From Allolobophora icterica (lineage: Eukaryota > Annelida > Clitellata > Crassiclitellata > Lumbricidae): 64,000 nucleotides of DNA. The position numbers and the translations under genes are program-made. The notes under the pieces are model-generated. The model was not told the origin of the DNA and did not search any database. It saw only the letters and a list, made by a program, of their open reading frames with translations. Shown here piece after piece: positions 54,001-61,769 of this stretch; position 1 is the first letter of the stretch; the number at the start of each line of letters is the position of its first letter. Location: positions 35,839,179-35,903,178 of the forward strand of contig OY744614.1 of the NCBI GenBank assembly GCA_963556255.1, in the 5' to 3' direction.

Positions 54001-54394
54001 TTTAAAAGCCTCTGGCAATGAACAGTTTCTCCGACTGGACTTGGACCTTCTTTGGACTACTCTCTTGAAGACCCTTCTGACTTGATATAGCGCTTGTGAA
54101 TAGGTTGGTGCCCTGTGCTTGGCCTTCGAGTGGTGCTTTAGAAGTTTGGAGATTAAAATTGGTATAGAAATACTTTAAATTGGTATAGAAATACTTTAAA
54201 TACCTGCAGGAAATTTAGGATAAAACCTTAATGTGTTCTGTTTGTCGTTGTATAGTCGGCACTGTGGTCGACTCCTGTGTTCCAAGTGCTCTGATAAAGA
54301 CATGCCTATCCTCAAGTACAACATACCAAAGCCAGTTCGTGTCTGTGAAATGTGTTTTGATGTTCTTACGCTCGGACTAGCGGCAAGCTCATAA
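33443..54394 (+). CDS. ANKFY1: ANKFY1 / Rabankyrin-5, complete, 24 coding exons
   Basis: The 24 exons listed separately join in frame to 3450 nt (1149 residues; the human protein is about 1169). Known role of the family: a Rab5 effector on early endosomes and macropinosomes that binds PI3P through its FYVE domain. Order: coiled coil (about 4-45), BTB (about 66-155), BACK-like helices (to about 195), ankyrin repeats (about 220-1050), and FYVE at the C terminus (about 1080-1145) with the motif RKHHCRHCG, eight zinc-ligand cysteines or histidines and RVC. The start is fixed by the 10-nt first exon (MSD plus one base), which joins EVHKLQTHLKLLREEYVKLQ just as in vertebrates. Intron phases are consistent throughout and the reading frame is intact. 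No other protein family combines BTB, ankyrin and FYVE this way. Confidence 0.97.
33453..35396 (+). other. ANKFY1: ANKFY1 intron 1
   Basis: Contains a fold-back element (34026-34203) and a minus-strand SINE family A copy (34378-34510: GATATAGCGCCGGTGAATAA and GCTGGTCTCC on the minus strand). A retroelement-like tail GGGAGCGCTCCTGAGTAG lies at 34570-34610. No other gene seen. Confidence 0.7.
34026..34203. repeat. Fold-back repeat with 43-bp arms
   Basis: The left arm (34026-34068) begins CTGGTATCTAATCAGTTTAC. The right arm (34161-34203) is its inverted copy, ending GTAAACTGA-like ATAAACTGACTAGACACCAG. The loop contains a second small palindrome, ACAGGTGCAG/CTGCACCTGT. Probably a miniature DNA transposon; no clear target duplication. 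Confidence 0.8.
35397..35583 (+). CDS. ANKFY1: ANKFY1 exon 2: coiled coil
   Basis: Acceptor TTCTTTGGCAG, donor GTAAGT. Residues 4-66, including LREEYVKLQRRLAEVEKKYQ, which matches the N-terminal coiled coil of vertebrate ANKFY1. Confidence 0.95.
36433..36551 (+). CDS. ANKFY1: ANKFY1 exon 3: BTB, first part
   Basis: Acceptor TTATTTCAG, donor GTGAGC. Residues 66-106, SDLKIKINGKEIHGHRFVLA then ARSDRW, the start of the BTB fold. Confidence 0.93.
36700..37095. repeat. SINE family A fragment and (GTGGTAGTG)n in intron 3
   Basis: CAGTGCTTGTCAATAAGCTG and GAGTAGTGCTTTAGAAGG (36704-36775) are a family A SINE 3' half. A G/T-rich imperfect array lies at 36985-37085. Confidence 0.65.
37191..37332 (+). 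CDS. ANKFY1: ANKFY1 exon 4: BTB, second part
   Basis: Acceptor AACCAAAACAG, donor GTATGT. Residues 106-153 with MIRWVYTDQCDFENAEDGFL, the conserved middle of the BTB domain. Confidence 0.94.
37789..37912 (+). CDS. ANKFY1: ANKFY1 exon 5: end of BTB/BACK-like helices
   Basis: Acceptor TTTCTTTAG, donor GTATGT. Residues 153-194, CEQALMSLVTVRNCIRYYQT then AEEIRAL, strongly conserved with vertebrates. Confidence 0.95.
38370..38605 (+). mobile_element. tRNA-derived SINE (family C) in intron 5
   Basis: Head GGCCCAGTTGGCTGCATTGG, TTAGAGCGGATGTCCC (A-box-like) and GGAGGTCCAGGTTTTC (B-box-like), then a body with CAGTTCATTGGGAAATGATT that recurs at 33010-33125. Confidence 0.6.
38903..39052 (+). CDS. 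ANKFY1: ANKFY1 exon 6
   Basis: Acceptor TTTTCTTACAG, donor GTAAGT, 50 codons. Residues 195-244, with FKAKTEYPLHTAIRAKREDV leading into the first ankyrin repeats. Confidence 0.95.
39300..39660. repeat. Minisatellite of TTTTGTTTGTCACTTTTCAC units
   Basis: About 14 imperfect tandem units of 22-27 bp built on TTTTGTTTGTCACTTTTCAC and ATGA, with alternating TTACTTTTCCCATGA variants that give a higher-order period near 130 bp. Lies in ANKFY1 intron 6. Confidence 0.9.
39759..39924 (+). CDS. ANKFY1: ANKFY1 exon 7
   Basis: Acceptor ATCTGATGTTAG, donor GTATGC. Residues 245-300, LPGKLNVVDGKGDLPIDLAL onward; ankyrin repeat. Confidence 0.94.
40060..40282 (+). mobile_element. tRNA-derived SINE with TTA tail in intron 7
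   Basis: Head GCCCGATAGCGCATTGGATA (A-box region) and CAGAGATCGAGTCCC (B-box region), body ending CGCAGTGCGTTTGCAGGCGC, then AATAAATATTATTATTATTA. No gene function expected. Confidence 0.65.
40666..40870 (+). CDS. ANKFY1: ANKFY1 exon 8
   Basis: Acceptor TGCGTTTCAG, donor GTTGGT (weak). Residues 300-368, with ETPLHLVASV and ARIAALLLQHSANANAKDS; ankyrin repeats. Confidence 0.92.
41707..41933 (+). CDS. ANKFY1: ANKFY1 exon 9
   Basis: Acceptor TTTTTCGACAG, donor GTAGGT. Residues 368-444, TPLHRAIVAGNEAVFSILLG and DSFAARLITRGSSPN; ankyrin repeats. Confidence 0.95.
42629..42726 (+). CDS. ANKFY1: ANKFY1 exon 10
   Basis: Acceptor AATGTTGTAG, donor GTATGC. Residues 444-476, DTMLHLAARCGNETAGLFLA; ankyrin repeat. 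Confidence 0.93.
42727..43469 (+). other. ANKFY1: ANKFY1 intron 10
   Basis: No gene or recognisable repeat found. The acceptor TGTTGTGTGCAG is clear. Confidence 0.6.
43470..43674 (+). CDS. ANKFY1: ANKFY1 exon 11
   Basis: Donor GTTGGT (weak). Residues 477-545, GETPLHTACHSGLAKLVEVL and QTPLHLAILAGHINVIKILL; ankyrin repeats. Confidence 0.95.
43691..43798. repeat. (CA)n microsatellite
   Basis: About 50 CA dinucleotides beginning roughly 17 bp after the exon 11 donor. Confidence 0.97.
43995..44066. repeat. Palindromic mini-element, copy 2
   Basis: CTTAACCGTTTAACGATGAG and CTCGTCATTAAAGGGTTAAG are inverted ends, around a core containing TTTTCCATACATTTTAGTAC. Extended stems relative to the copy at 11798. 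Confidence 0.8.
44191..44443 (+). CDS. ANKFY1: ANKFY1 exon 12
   Basis: Acceptor TTTTTTATGTAG, donor GTTGGG (weak). Residues 545-629, GQTALGLALWTKRYDIAELL and HTLLHQAILRHDIESSLFLL; ankyrin repeats. Confidence 0.95.
44600..44790 (-). mobile_element. LINE 3'-end fragment in intron 12
   Basis: The minus-strand frame reads KKLPNNLRYEILSFSLPLFR then KHLKTILF, the usual C-terminal tail of CR1/RTE-like LINE proteins, followed by GTGGTGCTATATACATCTGC and a short ATTACC tail. Confidence 0.65.
44986..45062. repeat. (GT)n microsatellite
   Basis: GT dinucleotide run with ATGTGT interruptions, in ANKFY1 intron 12. Confidence 0.95.
45170..45338 (+). CDS. ANKFY1: ANKFY1 exon 13
   Basis: Acceptor ATGTCCGGCAG, donor GTAGGC. 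Residues 629-685, TCLQLAINHRLPSVVESLCQ; ankyrin repeats. Confidence 0.94.
45932..46050 (+). CDS. ANKFY1: ANKFY1 exon 14
   Basis: Acceptor GATGGTTTCAG, donor GTGAGA. Residues 686-725, VRYGCDVNVWGVGPNNCCQT then LLHRAIDENAEVIACFLI. Confidence 0.94.
46272..46334. repeat. Palindromic mini-element, copy 3 (inverted)
   Basis: AACATTTTAACGACGAGC and GCTCGTCGTTAAAATGTT are exact inverted ends over 18 bp. The core read on the minus strand, TGCATTTCCCAGTCACTTTC, matches the other copies. Confidence 0.9.
46653..46715 (+). CDS. ANKFY1: ANKFY1 exon 15 (GC donor)
   Basis: Acceptor TTCATTTCTAG. Residues 725-746, CDVNSPRKPGPNGEGDEEAR. The donor is AAG/GCAAGT, a GC-AG intron with otherwise ideal consensus; no GT donor keeps the frame. 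Confidence 0.88.
47408..47501 (+). CDS. ANKFY1: ANKFY1 exon 16
   Basis: Acceptor GTTTTGGTTAG, donor GTCAGT. Residues 746-777, DNQGPLHMSCTWGLIKVVQC; ankyrin repeat. Confidence 0.93.
47534..47592. repeat. Palindromic mini-element, copy 4
   Basis: GTTTTATGATGAGCTGCATT, GGTTTCCCAGTCGATTTTAG and ACACTGTCGTCGTTAAAG align with the other copies; the left arm has decayed. Confidence 0.8.
47645..47808 (-). mobile_element. SINE family B copy, degraded
   Basis: On the + strand: GATGGTGCTGAGCAATTGTG, CAAGGACTTGCTCAACGTCC and CACAGTAACCGTCTCAGGGG, the reverse of the family B body at 23219-23385. Confidence 0.65.
47818..48244. mobile_element. hAT-like element, 427 bp, duplication CCAAAGAG
   Basis: Ends TAGGGATTGACCGGAAA and TTTCCGGTCAATCCCTA are exact inverted repeats, flanked by CCAAAGAG (47810-47817 and 48245-48252). 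Subterminal TTTCCGG and ACTCGGTT motifs repeat on both sides. Non-coding; in ANKFY1 intron 16. Confidence 0.92.
48386..48586 (+). CDS. ANKFY1: ANKFY1 exon 17
   Basis: Acceptor TTGTTGATGCAG, donor GTAGAG. Residues 778-844, GKTPLHIAIENQHHSIISLL and LTPFAAAMVTKNNKAAQAIL. Confidence 0.95.
48808..49124. repeat. 40-bp minisatellite
   Basis: Eight tandem units of TGTGTAAAGAAAAAGTTGAT plus CATTTAATGTACACCAGAGT. The array flows into GCATTTTGTCAGCCGGTTAG and (TTAC)n, the 3' end of a dispersed retroelement. Confidence 0.95.
49485..49661 (+). CDS. ANKFY1: ANKFY1 exon 18
   Basis: Acceptor GAATTTTTCAG, donor GTGAGC. Residues 845-903, LDNKGRNFLHIAIQKGDIES then VLFLISVHANVSSRVQDSSQ. Confidence 0.96.
50000..50150 (-). 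mobile_element. SINE family B copy, degraded
   Basis: On the + strand: TTGCCACTATCGAATGACAA, AACTTGCTCAAGGTTCCTAC and ATAATCGTCTCAGAGGAGGC, reverse of the family B consensus. In ANKFY1 intron 18. Confidence 0.65.
50240..50387 (+). CDS. ANKFY1: ANKFY1 exon 19
   Basis: Acceptor TTCCTCTTTGCAG, donor GTACAG. Residues 904-953, LLAGAKVNDLTPQKQTALHL onward. Confidence 0.95.
50700..51095. repeat. Minisatellite of TTGTACTTAAGGATA units
   Basis: About 20 imperfect units near 18 bp, alternating GTTGTTCTTAAGGATATG and GTTGTACTTCAGGATAGG, with a higher-order repeat near 77 bp at 50880-51060. In ANKFY1 intron 19. Confidence 0.92.
51210..51300 (+). CDS. ANKFY1: ANKFY1 exon 20
   Basis: Acceptor GTTTGTTTTAG, donor GTAATT. 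Residues 953-983, LHIATQHGHLNTTRVLLTQS. Confidence 0.94.
51525..52150 (+). mobile_element. SINE family A, split by a TIR element
   Basis: GATGCAGCGCTTTTGAACAA, GTTGGTGCCCTGTGCTTG end at 51567, and the SINE appears to resume after 52111 with GTACTTTAGAAATTTAAAGA, TTACG. The gap is the element at 51575-52111. Confidence 0.6.
51575..52111. mobile_element. DNA element with GCCAGTG ends and GAGTC arrays
   Basis: The left end GCCAGTGTTGTAATCGAGTC and the inverted right end GCCAGTGAAGTAGTACTCGA share the terminal bases and CGAGTCC. Subterminal AAGTCTGAGTCCAAGT-type repeats lie on both sides. No clear 8-bp duplication. Confidence 0.6.
52234..52358 (+). CDS. ANKFY1: ANKFY1 exon 21
   Basis: Acceptor TTTGTCTTTCAG, donor GTATGC. 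Residues 983-1025, GQNPLHVLGQYGKENAAAIF then DLFLECMP, almost identical to vertebrates. Confidence 0.96.
52359..52937 (+). other. ANKFY1: ANKFY1 intron 21
   Basis: No gene or clear repeat recognised. Confidence 0.6.
52938..53084 (+). CDS. ANKFY1: ANKFY1 exon 22
   Basis: Acceptor CTCGTTTCAG, donor GTAACG. Residues 1025-1074, LVNKEGLSIFNAPVATKQLL; last ankyrin unit and the lead-in to FYVE. Confidence 0.96.
53085..53713 (+). other. ANKFY1: ANKFY1 intron 22
   Basis: No gene or clear repeat recognised. Confidence 0.6.
53714..53804 (+). CDS. ANKFY1: ANKFY1 exon 23: FYVE, first part
   Basis: Acceptor TTGTCTTTCAG, donor GTCTGT. Residues 1074-1104, with WCEGEVCLQCATKF and TRKHHC. The human equivalent has WCDG where this has WCEG; the first CxxC pair and the basic RKHHC patch that binds PI3P are intact. 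Confidence 0.95.
54020..54160 (+). mobile_element. SINE family A copy in the last ANKFY1 intron
   Basis: GACTGGACTTGGACCTTCTT, TGGACTACTCTC, GATATAGCGCTTGTGAATAG and GAGTGGTGCTTTAGAAGTTT in order. A short duplicated TTGGTATAGAAATACTTTAA follows at 54160-54200. Confidence 0.8.
54256..54394 (+). CDS. ANKFY1: ANKFY1 exon 24: FYVE end and stop
   Basis: Acceptor CGTTGTATAG. Residues 1104-1149 with RHCGRLLCSKCSDKDMPILK and VRVCEMCFDVLTLG, then TAA at 54392-54394. All remaining zinc ligands are present. Confidence 0.95.
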
Positions 54395-57087
54395 CGAATT
54401 TCCTGTTGCGTAAAAACCGAATTTTCAGGACTCTTCAGACTTTGAGAGTCTTTGAAAATGCGTTTTTTCTTCTGCAGACAAGAGAGCTTGGTTGTGAGAG
54501 GTTACCACGCCTCATGAGCGAATACTATTTAAGGCACGAGGTCGGACTTTTAGCTGTCTGCACTTTTAGCATGAACAAACGAACCTTTCTCAGCGGAACC
54601 GAGTCTCCGAGTTGTGAATCAGAATTTGAGATAACTTTCAGCAGATTTACAGTTTCCTTAAAATTTGTCTGTTCTGAACTTGAATGTAAATTGTATTTAT
54701 CTAAAGTTTGTGTAATGGCTTGTAGCAGGTTTTAGCTTGTTGAACAAGAAAAGTTAACAAATTCTTTAAAAACATTGACAGAATCAGTGCCGTGGAACCT
54801 CCTGTGAAGCTGCCTGCATTATAAAGCAGGTTCTGACATAGTGTGGATGAAGATGTGGATCCTAGGCTTGATTCTGCTTTAGAACGTAATCTTACCATGA
54901 AACAGCCTTTGTTTTAATGCAGTACGTTAACAGGTGTATCTAACGGCACTGGATTATTAGGAGGTTCCACTGTATAACAGAACAATTCAGATATATGAAG
55001 ATGTAGCACAAATATATTTCTGTAGCTGGAATGAATGTCATAGTATTATTGAAGTGAATAGGAGACGTGATAGAAATAAGTTGATTTTAAGTTCGCTGAT
55101 ATTTTGTGTCATCTGATTATTATAAACAATCTGATTCACAGTCTGTTTTGAAGAGGCAGATGCAAAAACTCAAGCCTGTAATTGTCATTGCTGCTGATGA
55201 TTTTGCCTGACTGAATGATGCAGTGTCTAGGCCAGTGTGGAAAACTAAACAGGAATTAGGTCTGTTGTTTGCAGCTACAGAAATTACGTTTACTTTCTGT
55301 TGCCAACCTTCTGTTGTTTCTGTTCTTGATGTGCAGGGAAGACTTTAAAATTTACCTAGAGGCCAGTGGGACAAAATCAAAGAGTTACTGCATAATTGAC
55401 ATCTACTTTTGAAGGAAACTAGATTGGTTAGAACTCTTGTAAACATTTTGTCAGATTAGGAAGCACACATCGAGTTTGGCTGACGATCTCTTTGGCGAAT
55501 GTTACATCTATAGTTTGAGACGAAAGGTTGCCATGCACAGCATGTCTAATATTCTTATTTCCTAGTGACATTGTGCGTCTATCAGCATTCTTTTCAAGGT
55601 TCAGTAATGTAAGAGGATGAATATTTAATAGATAATAGCCGTTGTGTGCTTTGTCGTGAAACTAAATTGCTGTTAAATGTGGTGAAATGTTAACCATTTT
55701 GGGATTACATAATTTCGTCTCTAACGAAGATAGAACCAAAATACTAAAATTAATTGATGGCTAAAGACAAGTGTGATGGCTGTGCCATTTATCAAGAAGG
55801 TTGTGCTACTTTGATTTTACGTTGAAGGTGTTTCATCTGCATTGAGTCTATGCAGATGTTTTCGTATTGTGACTCGGTATGGTTTGCTGTTGTAACTTGG
55901 AACTGCCACTTTGAAGAAATTGATTTCTCTTCTATCATTTTTGGTAACAGAATAAATGGTGGGGCTCTGGGAAATTTTAAGCAGGCTTCCCCATTTTTCG
56001 TACCACTATGAAAGTGGTTGGGTCTAGGGTCTCACTCTGTTTGTATGAATTCTTTTAGTATTTTGATTTTATGTAATTTTATGTAAAATACCCGATTCCT
56101 GCATACAGTTTAGTTTTGTCTGCAGTGGTTGCATTTTGTGTTGGCAACAGTCGAGAAAGAAAGGCGTCGGTGGGAAGGACCCAGTTTGCCTGTAGGCTTT
56201 GTCTGCTTGTGTGTTATTCTTTTGCGTTGTACTTACTGCTTGCTTTCTTTTGTGGTTTTCTAATCTGAGAAGTTAGATATGTCTCATTTTAATGATTATT
56301 CCTGGTAGTTAATGTCGACTTATGTTAACATATTAATTGCAGTATTAATTTTGTATTATTATATTTACACGTACATTTTATGTTTGTGTAGAGTAATTTT
56401 GCAAGCTCTGTGTATCGTCTGTACCCATAAACTAAGTCGAGATATTGACGATTAAAGTTGCTTTTGTGGTAATATTCTGTGGAAATTGGTTGTAAGGGCT
56501 GATCTGTTGAAATGTATCTCCTAAACACACTGCACTGTTGAAGCAAAGTATAGATGCATAACTGCAATAATCAAATTGTATTTTGTAATTATAAATCATA
56601 CATGTATATACAGCACCTTGTTGAGTGCTAACTGGATTTAGTTTGGAACTGAGTAGTATTTTCAAAAGGAAGAGGTGTAGGAGTGTGGAGGTGGATTTGG
56701 CCAGTATTTTGGATGACTTGAAAGATTCCAGGTCCAAATCAATTGTTTTTGCAACAATAGATATGTACGGTCCTTGATGTATGACAGTTTACAACTGAAA
56801 TGATGAAAATGAAATGCAGCGTCGTATATTTTCATGCAGATTTTTTCTCTGAAATTGTATTCAGTCTGAACATGTGTCTGAGAAGAACCTTCAGTTAGAA
56901 TATACTTGAATTAGGTGTTTCATACCTACCTGCTAACCATTTAAAACCTCCATATCCGTAGAATATATTCATACAAGATGTTTGTGCAATAAGGATAAGT
57001 ATTTGTCTTCAAGAACTTAGTTTTGGCACAGTATAAATAATTACACAGTACGTCTACTCGCAATGCTAACTGTTGACTAGTTTTTGG
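54395..57087 (+). other. ANKFY1: Probable ANKFY1 3' UTR and downstream DNA
   Basis: No further exons or repeats recognised. The first clear canonical poly(A) signal seen is AATAAA at 55951-55956, which would give a 3' UTR of about 1.57 kb; the true end is unknown. The open frame 54406-54735 lies in the UTR and has no recognisable features. Confidence 0.5.
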
Positions 57088-57330
57088 GGTGTCGCCATTT
57101 TGAATCCGAGCTCTTGAATTACAGATTTAAGCTGAAATTAAGGTTAAAAATAATATTGCTAATTCTAATGAAGTCCTCGATGTTGTTGTAACGTTTAAAA
57201 AATATTTTATGTGATGGATTCCGGTGTATCGGCGTGTAGTCCTCAATGTTGTTGTAACGTTTAAAAATATTTGATGTGATGGGTTCCGGTGTATCGACGT
57301 GTAAGAGCTCGTGTTCAAAATGGCGGTTGG
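57088..57330. mobile_element. Inverted-repeat element with internal tandem duplication
   Basis: TCGCCATTTTGAATCCGAGC near 57092 and GCTCGTGTTCAAAATGGCGG near 57306 are inverted. Between them a 65-bp unit starting CTCGATGTTGTTGTAACGTT is present twice (57176 and 57241). Probably a non-autonomous DNA transposon. Confidence 0.6.
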
Positions 57331-57519
57331 TCACACATTCTGACTTGCATCGGCCGGGAGTCGACGTACTGTGTATTATTTATACTGTGGTTTTGGTTTG
57401 AAATGCCGTCCATGAGTTTAACAGTTGCTGTTTTCAGTAGCTGTTACAAGGTGCTGTATAAATGTCCGATTACTGTAGAGGCTTGTTTTGTAGTATGTCT
57501 GCTTGCCTTTCTGATCAAC

Positions 57520-57975
57520 CATCCCGACCTTGTACTTCCTATGATATCTTTCTGGACACCTTTTGGACTTGATGCGGCACTCTTGAATAAGCTCTTGCCT
57601 CGTGTTTTGCTCTTAAGTACTGCTTTTTGAATTTAAGTTACAATTACCAACATCATTACGCATGGAAGGACCCTGAATAAAACTGCAGGAGAAGACGCTT
57701 GTGCCATTGGCGATTGTTTGTGGATGTGGTAGCCGATGGGTTGAGTGCTCGCTTTGTAATGCAACAAATCAATCAATCAATCAATTTCATTTATTTTCAA
57801 ATCAAGTTGACAAAATCGCAACTTGTAACAGATTACAACTAATTAATGAGTACAGATGGTTCAAGCTTCCCCTGAGACAGTTACTTTGAAGGGACCATGA
57901 GCAAGTCCTTTACTCGCAGTTGCTCAACACCATCAATTGATTATCGTTGTCACCTAATGAATGTGTAATAATAAT
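57520..57975 (+). mobile_element. SINE family A and family B fragments
   Basis: ACCTTTTGGACTTGATGCGG and ACTCTTGAATAAGCTCTTGC (57555-57600) are family A. GGGACCATGAGCAAGTCCTT (57890) followed by TGCTCAACACCATCAATTGA and a TAATAATAATAAT tail near 57966 is family B in the + orientation. Confidence 0.6.
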
Positions 57976-59570
57976 AATGTTTTCTATGCAGTGTTACATG
58001 TGGAATATAAATACCATAAACAGTAATAATAACCTAATTTAGTGACTTTAAAAATGCCATTCTCGTAATACTTTCTAAAGTTTTGGTTCGAATTATTGCA
58101 ACTTGTAATCTGTTGGAGATGTCCAGTCAGAATTCAGGAACTTGGGAACCAGGATGAGGGATGACCAAGTAGAATGACTGTGTGCTCTTGATTGGAAACA
58201 GCACACTACTCGGTCAGAATAGATGGGTGCTGAATAAAGATGTAGACGTGATGAGGTGCTTATATTTTGTAATACGTAGATGTACACTTATTTTGTTTTT
58301 ATTGCCTTTGTGTTAATCTTTTGTTCCGTTTAGGTTTTCTTGTTTTGCTTGCCGTTTTATTTCCAACCGCCGAGAGTATTCTTTCATTCCCTGACGCTCT
58401 TGGGAAGAGCATTTCCTGCTGCTTCCCAAAAGCCAAACCTGTTTTTAGATGCAAAGGTTGTTTGACGTAGTTATAAGAATGTCCTTTTTGCGCTTGTCCT
58501 TTATAGGCAGTTTCATAGAGACCTAAAAACTTTTAATGTCAGTCTGTTATGATTTGCTTCAAGCTATGTAACTTTTGTTTTATCGTCATGTTTACATACC
58601 AGGAGTAGCAGCACATTGAGCCATCAACTCTGAGTTTGTAGTTCAAATCTCTGCCAGAACTGAATAAATTAAGACTTTAATTCAAGCAAACTCCTTTGTA
58701 AAATCAGTTGGCCAACTATAGCGTGTAGATGGGACTTTAAGGGAGTCTACTAGCCACAAGCTCTGACATTTTAAGAGTGAAGAAATGAAATTGTTGACAT
58801 CTCATATTCATCGCTGCTTTCTGGTGTAGTAGCTTCGAGGTATTTAAATTTAGCAGTAAGATATCGCTGTTGGCTGCCCCACTGCTTACAGTGACATGTA
58901 ATGAGCAATTACTGTTTTGTTTAATGAGTTTATTATCTTCTGTTGAACTGTTTTGCTACAATTAATAGAAAGACCTAACAATGATTTATCTGAGTGGTAG
59001 ATTTATGGTCCGCTCCCCATGTTTCCTGGCGTTATGATGCTTGTCGTTTAACAATGAATTTCTCTTAGTGTTGTGATAGGTTTGATCTAGAACATTTTTT
59101 CAACATTTATTCTTTATTTATAACTTAAATGCCATGTTATTTTATGCCACATCTGGATGCCACCTGTTCCTCAAAACCGTTTAGTTTGATTGTGGTTTGT
59201 GTTGTCAGGTCCAGATCGCCGCTGACGAGTTTCGCTTAACTGCGGCGATATGTAAATTTGAGATTACATTTAAAAATTTTGTTAGGAACTGCAGAAACTG
59301 TGTATGTTGTGTGGAAAGTTACAGTTCAACCTGATCTTGACTGATATTATTTTGCTGGTTACGTCATTTGCACAAGATCTTAGAAGCAGGATCTTAAGAT
59401 CTTAACGCGAGGATCAGCATTTACTGGTTTTTGTTCCCGAAATCTTGCTTCTGGCAGATACAGGTGTTATGCTCCAAAAGAAACAAGATTCTTAAGAATT
59501 TTCTACGCTGTATTTACGATGTGATGACCATCAGACTAATAGTTAATGTGGCGGCCGTGTAGAAGCATGC
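57976..59570. other. No gene recognised
   Basis: Unique-looking AT-rich intergenic DNA. I see no coding exon, RNA gene or clear repeat. Confidence 0.5.
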
Positions 59571-59577
59571 TGTCCTT

Positions 59578-60255
59578 TTACTTGCTTTTCAACTGGTCCA
59601 CTACCTTGACTCTAATTCCCTCATGCCTCCATTTCAATCTGAAACTTTATTAGTTCGGCTTCTAGCAGATGTTTTTCAAGCCCTGGACCGTGGTCGTGTC
59701 ACCCTGCTAGCTCTCTACGACATAAGTGCAGCCTTTGACACTGTAGACCACTCTATTCTCTGAAACCGGCTATTTATATCTTTTGGTATCACTGACAGTG
59801 CACCGCTATTTCCTCTCTGACAGATCCATCTCTGTGGTCTTTGGAACACATCGCACTCCTTGGTTTACTATCCCCAATGGTCTTCCGCAAGGCTCCATTC
59901 TCGCTCCTGTGGTCTTTATACTTTGGACCTCGGGGAGATTTACAGCCGTTTGGGGTTTCGTCCCACCAGCATGCTGATGACATGCAATCTCTTGCATGGT
60001 CCGGCCTGCTCTGCTGTCCAAATGTTGAGCAAACTTTAACAGCCTCCTCTGCACTGGATGCTTGGCTTTCCTCTAATCGCTTGCGGCTGAACCCTGATAA
60101 GACTCCGTTTATCTGGCTTGGTGGTCGCCTCCAACTCAGCAAGATTGATTTGGAATCTCTCTATCTCAGGTTCCCCTCATTCAGTTCTCCTCTGTTTGTG
60201 ACTTGGGGATTGTCCTTGATCCTATACTTTACTTCACTGATCAAGTAACCTTGTA
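59578..60255 (+). pseudogene. Decayed CR1-like LINE reverse transcriptase
   Basis: Across several frames the peptide fragments ALDRGRVTLLALYDISAAFD and TVDHSIL, DRSISVVFGTHRTPWFTI, GLPQGSILAP, QHADDMQSL and LDAWLSSNRLRLNPDKT appear in the order expected of a non-LTR reverse transcriptase; the catalytic YADD-like box is HADD here. An in-frame stop after TVDHSIL and several frameshifts show it is dead. Confidence 0.85.
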
Positions 60256-60296
60256 TAGGCTTGTATCCTGATCTTGCTTTTATCATCTACACCAGC

Positions 60297-60436
60297 CACT
60301 GGCGTAAACTTGTCCCAAATATGGGGGGGGGGCATTTGGCTATTTTTTATACACTTGTTGCATTGAATGTACAGTCCAGCTCAATTATTGGGGGGCACGT
60401 GCCCGGCTGCCCCCTCCCCAAGAGTCTACGCCTATG
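60297..60436. mobile_element. hAT-like MITE, 140 bp
   Basis: Ends CACTGGCGTAAAC and, inverted, CATAGGCGTAGAC. Flanks ACACCAGC (60289-60296) and ACGCCAGC (60437-60444) match at 7 of 8 positions. Related in its termini to 24952-25148. Confidence 0.8.
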
Positions 60437-61064
60437 ACGCCAGCTTTGATCCATCCGTGGGTGTCTATCGGTCCATGCTGTCACTGCACTGGTCCACGCT
60501 TTGATCTGCACAGTATCATAATCAATATGAATATAGCATTCTCCCAATGAAATTTTTCCTCATGTTATTGTCCAGTGGATTAAGCACTGAGAACATAATT
60601 TTTAGGGTGGGAGCAATTTGTGGAGTACATGACCAGGGTTGTTTAAATGTATATATATAATATTTATTAATAGACTAGCTATTATCCGTGAAAAATCACA
60701 GTAAATTTATTTTAGAAACTTTAATGTGGTTGAGATCAAAAATCGAAAACATACGGAAGCTGACTGTAACCCGTCCATTGCTCCTACGTTAGTAAGTTAC
60801 AGCTCCATCTATCGAATGATAATGAACCAATGTCTGATAGATGTCTGCCATCTATCGAATGATAATGAAGTAGAAGTTACGTTCATCGGTTATTACGTCG
60901 TTTTGATAGAGGCTTTGGGGTTTAATTTGAAAAATGGCATTTGAATATATTTGTAATAAATATTATATTCGAGATCACAAATGAATCCAAATTTTACAGC
61001 ATCATAAATTCGCAATGACAAAGGCGTTATCAACTTTTTTGAATGACTAGGTTTTTAAACCATA

Positions 61065-61150
61065 CCTATTGGCGTTAGCGCCATGGCCGGTTGCCCATGT
61101 CTGTTGCCAGCCGAGTTGCGAGCCCGGGATCGCGCCCCGCTGGTGATCGA
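61065..61150 (+). other. tRNA-like variable block, copy 1
   Basis: CATGGCCGGTTGCCCATG resembles an A-box region and GAGCCCGGGATCGCGCCCC a decayed B box. It differs at roughly a quarter to a third of positions from the matching block at 63047-63132, although the surrounding repeat is nearly identical. Confidence 0.4.
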
Positions 61151-61532
61151 TATGATTTTTGTTTCCATTTTATAATTTTCTAACTACATCAAAACAATGT
61201 TAAATTCTAAAAAAAGAAGTTTGAAACGTACAATGAAAACAATTAACGCGACGCTTTTAGCTAGCTTATGCATATGAAGGCTGTAGGTTTAGGACGGATT
61301 TTTCGAACCCCACATGATTTTTTTCTCCAGTTTTTCACATTTACAACTCTGAATTTTGGGGCTTTTAAAATGTTTATTTGTACTTTACATGCATATGTTT
61401 ATTTTTATGTAGAACCTTTTTAAACGGCTTGTGTAGCAAATTCCATCTCAATATTCAATATTCGTTAATTTGATAAATAGCCTACAGGCTGTCACAGACG
61501 CAACTTGTTTACATTTTCATTAGGCCCTAGGC

Positions 61533-61769
61533 CTAATACATGTTCTTGAAGAGAACACGAGAGATAAAATTTCGGTCGTCTTTGTTTGGCAGGTTAAAGT
61601 CGTGTTTCCGGGTGCATAGGTGGTAATGATTATGCCGTGTTGTTGGAAAAAACTGTCGAAGAACGTGAGTTGGGTCGGCGGTGATTGCTTTGAACAGGCT
61701 CTCATCGGCCGCCTCGGCCAGTGCTTCTGCGCCCGGGGCCGAAGGGGGAAGAAAGCCACTTCTTCGCAT
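61533..61769 (-). mobile_element. LINE-type C-terminal protein tail, copy 1
   Basis: The frame contains ESLFKAITADPTHVLRQFFP, HNHYHLCTRKHDF and NFISRVLFKNMY before its stop. HVLxxLLP...YNLRxRxHD...NFIxRxLxKDxY endings are common at the C terminus of non-LTR retrotransposon proteins in marine invertebrates; that match is from memory. It is preceded by stops, so it is a truncated remnant. Confidence 0.5.

Noticed and set aside
54406..54735. 109-codon frame after the ANKFY1 stop
   Set aside because: Lies in the probable 3' UTR, shows no domain, and the FYVE domain is already complete.
59783..60248. Separate small genes in the reverse-transcriptase region
   Set aside because: They are frame fragments of one frameshifted LINE reverse transcriptase.
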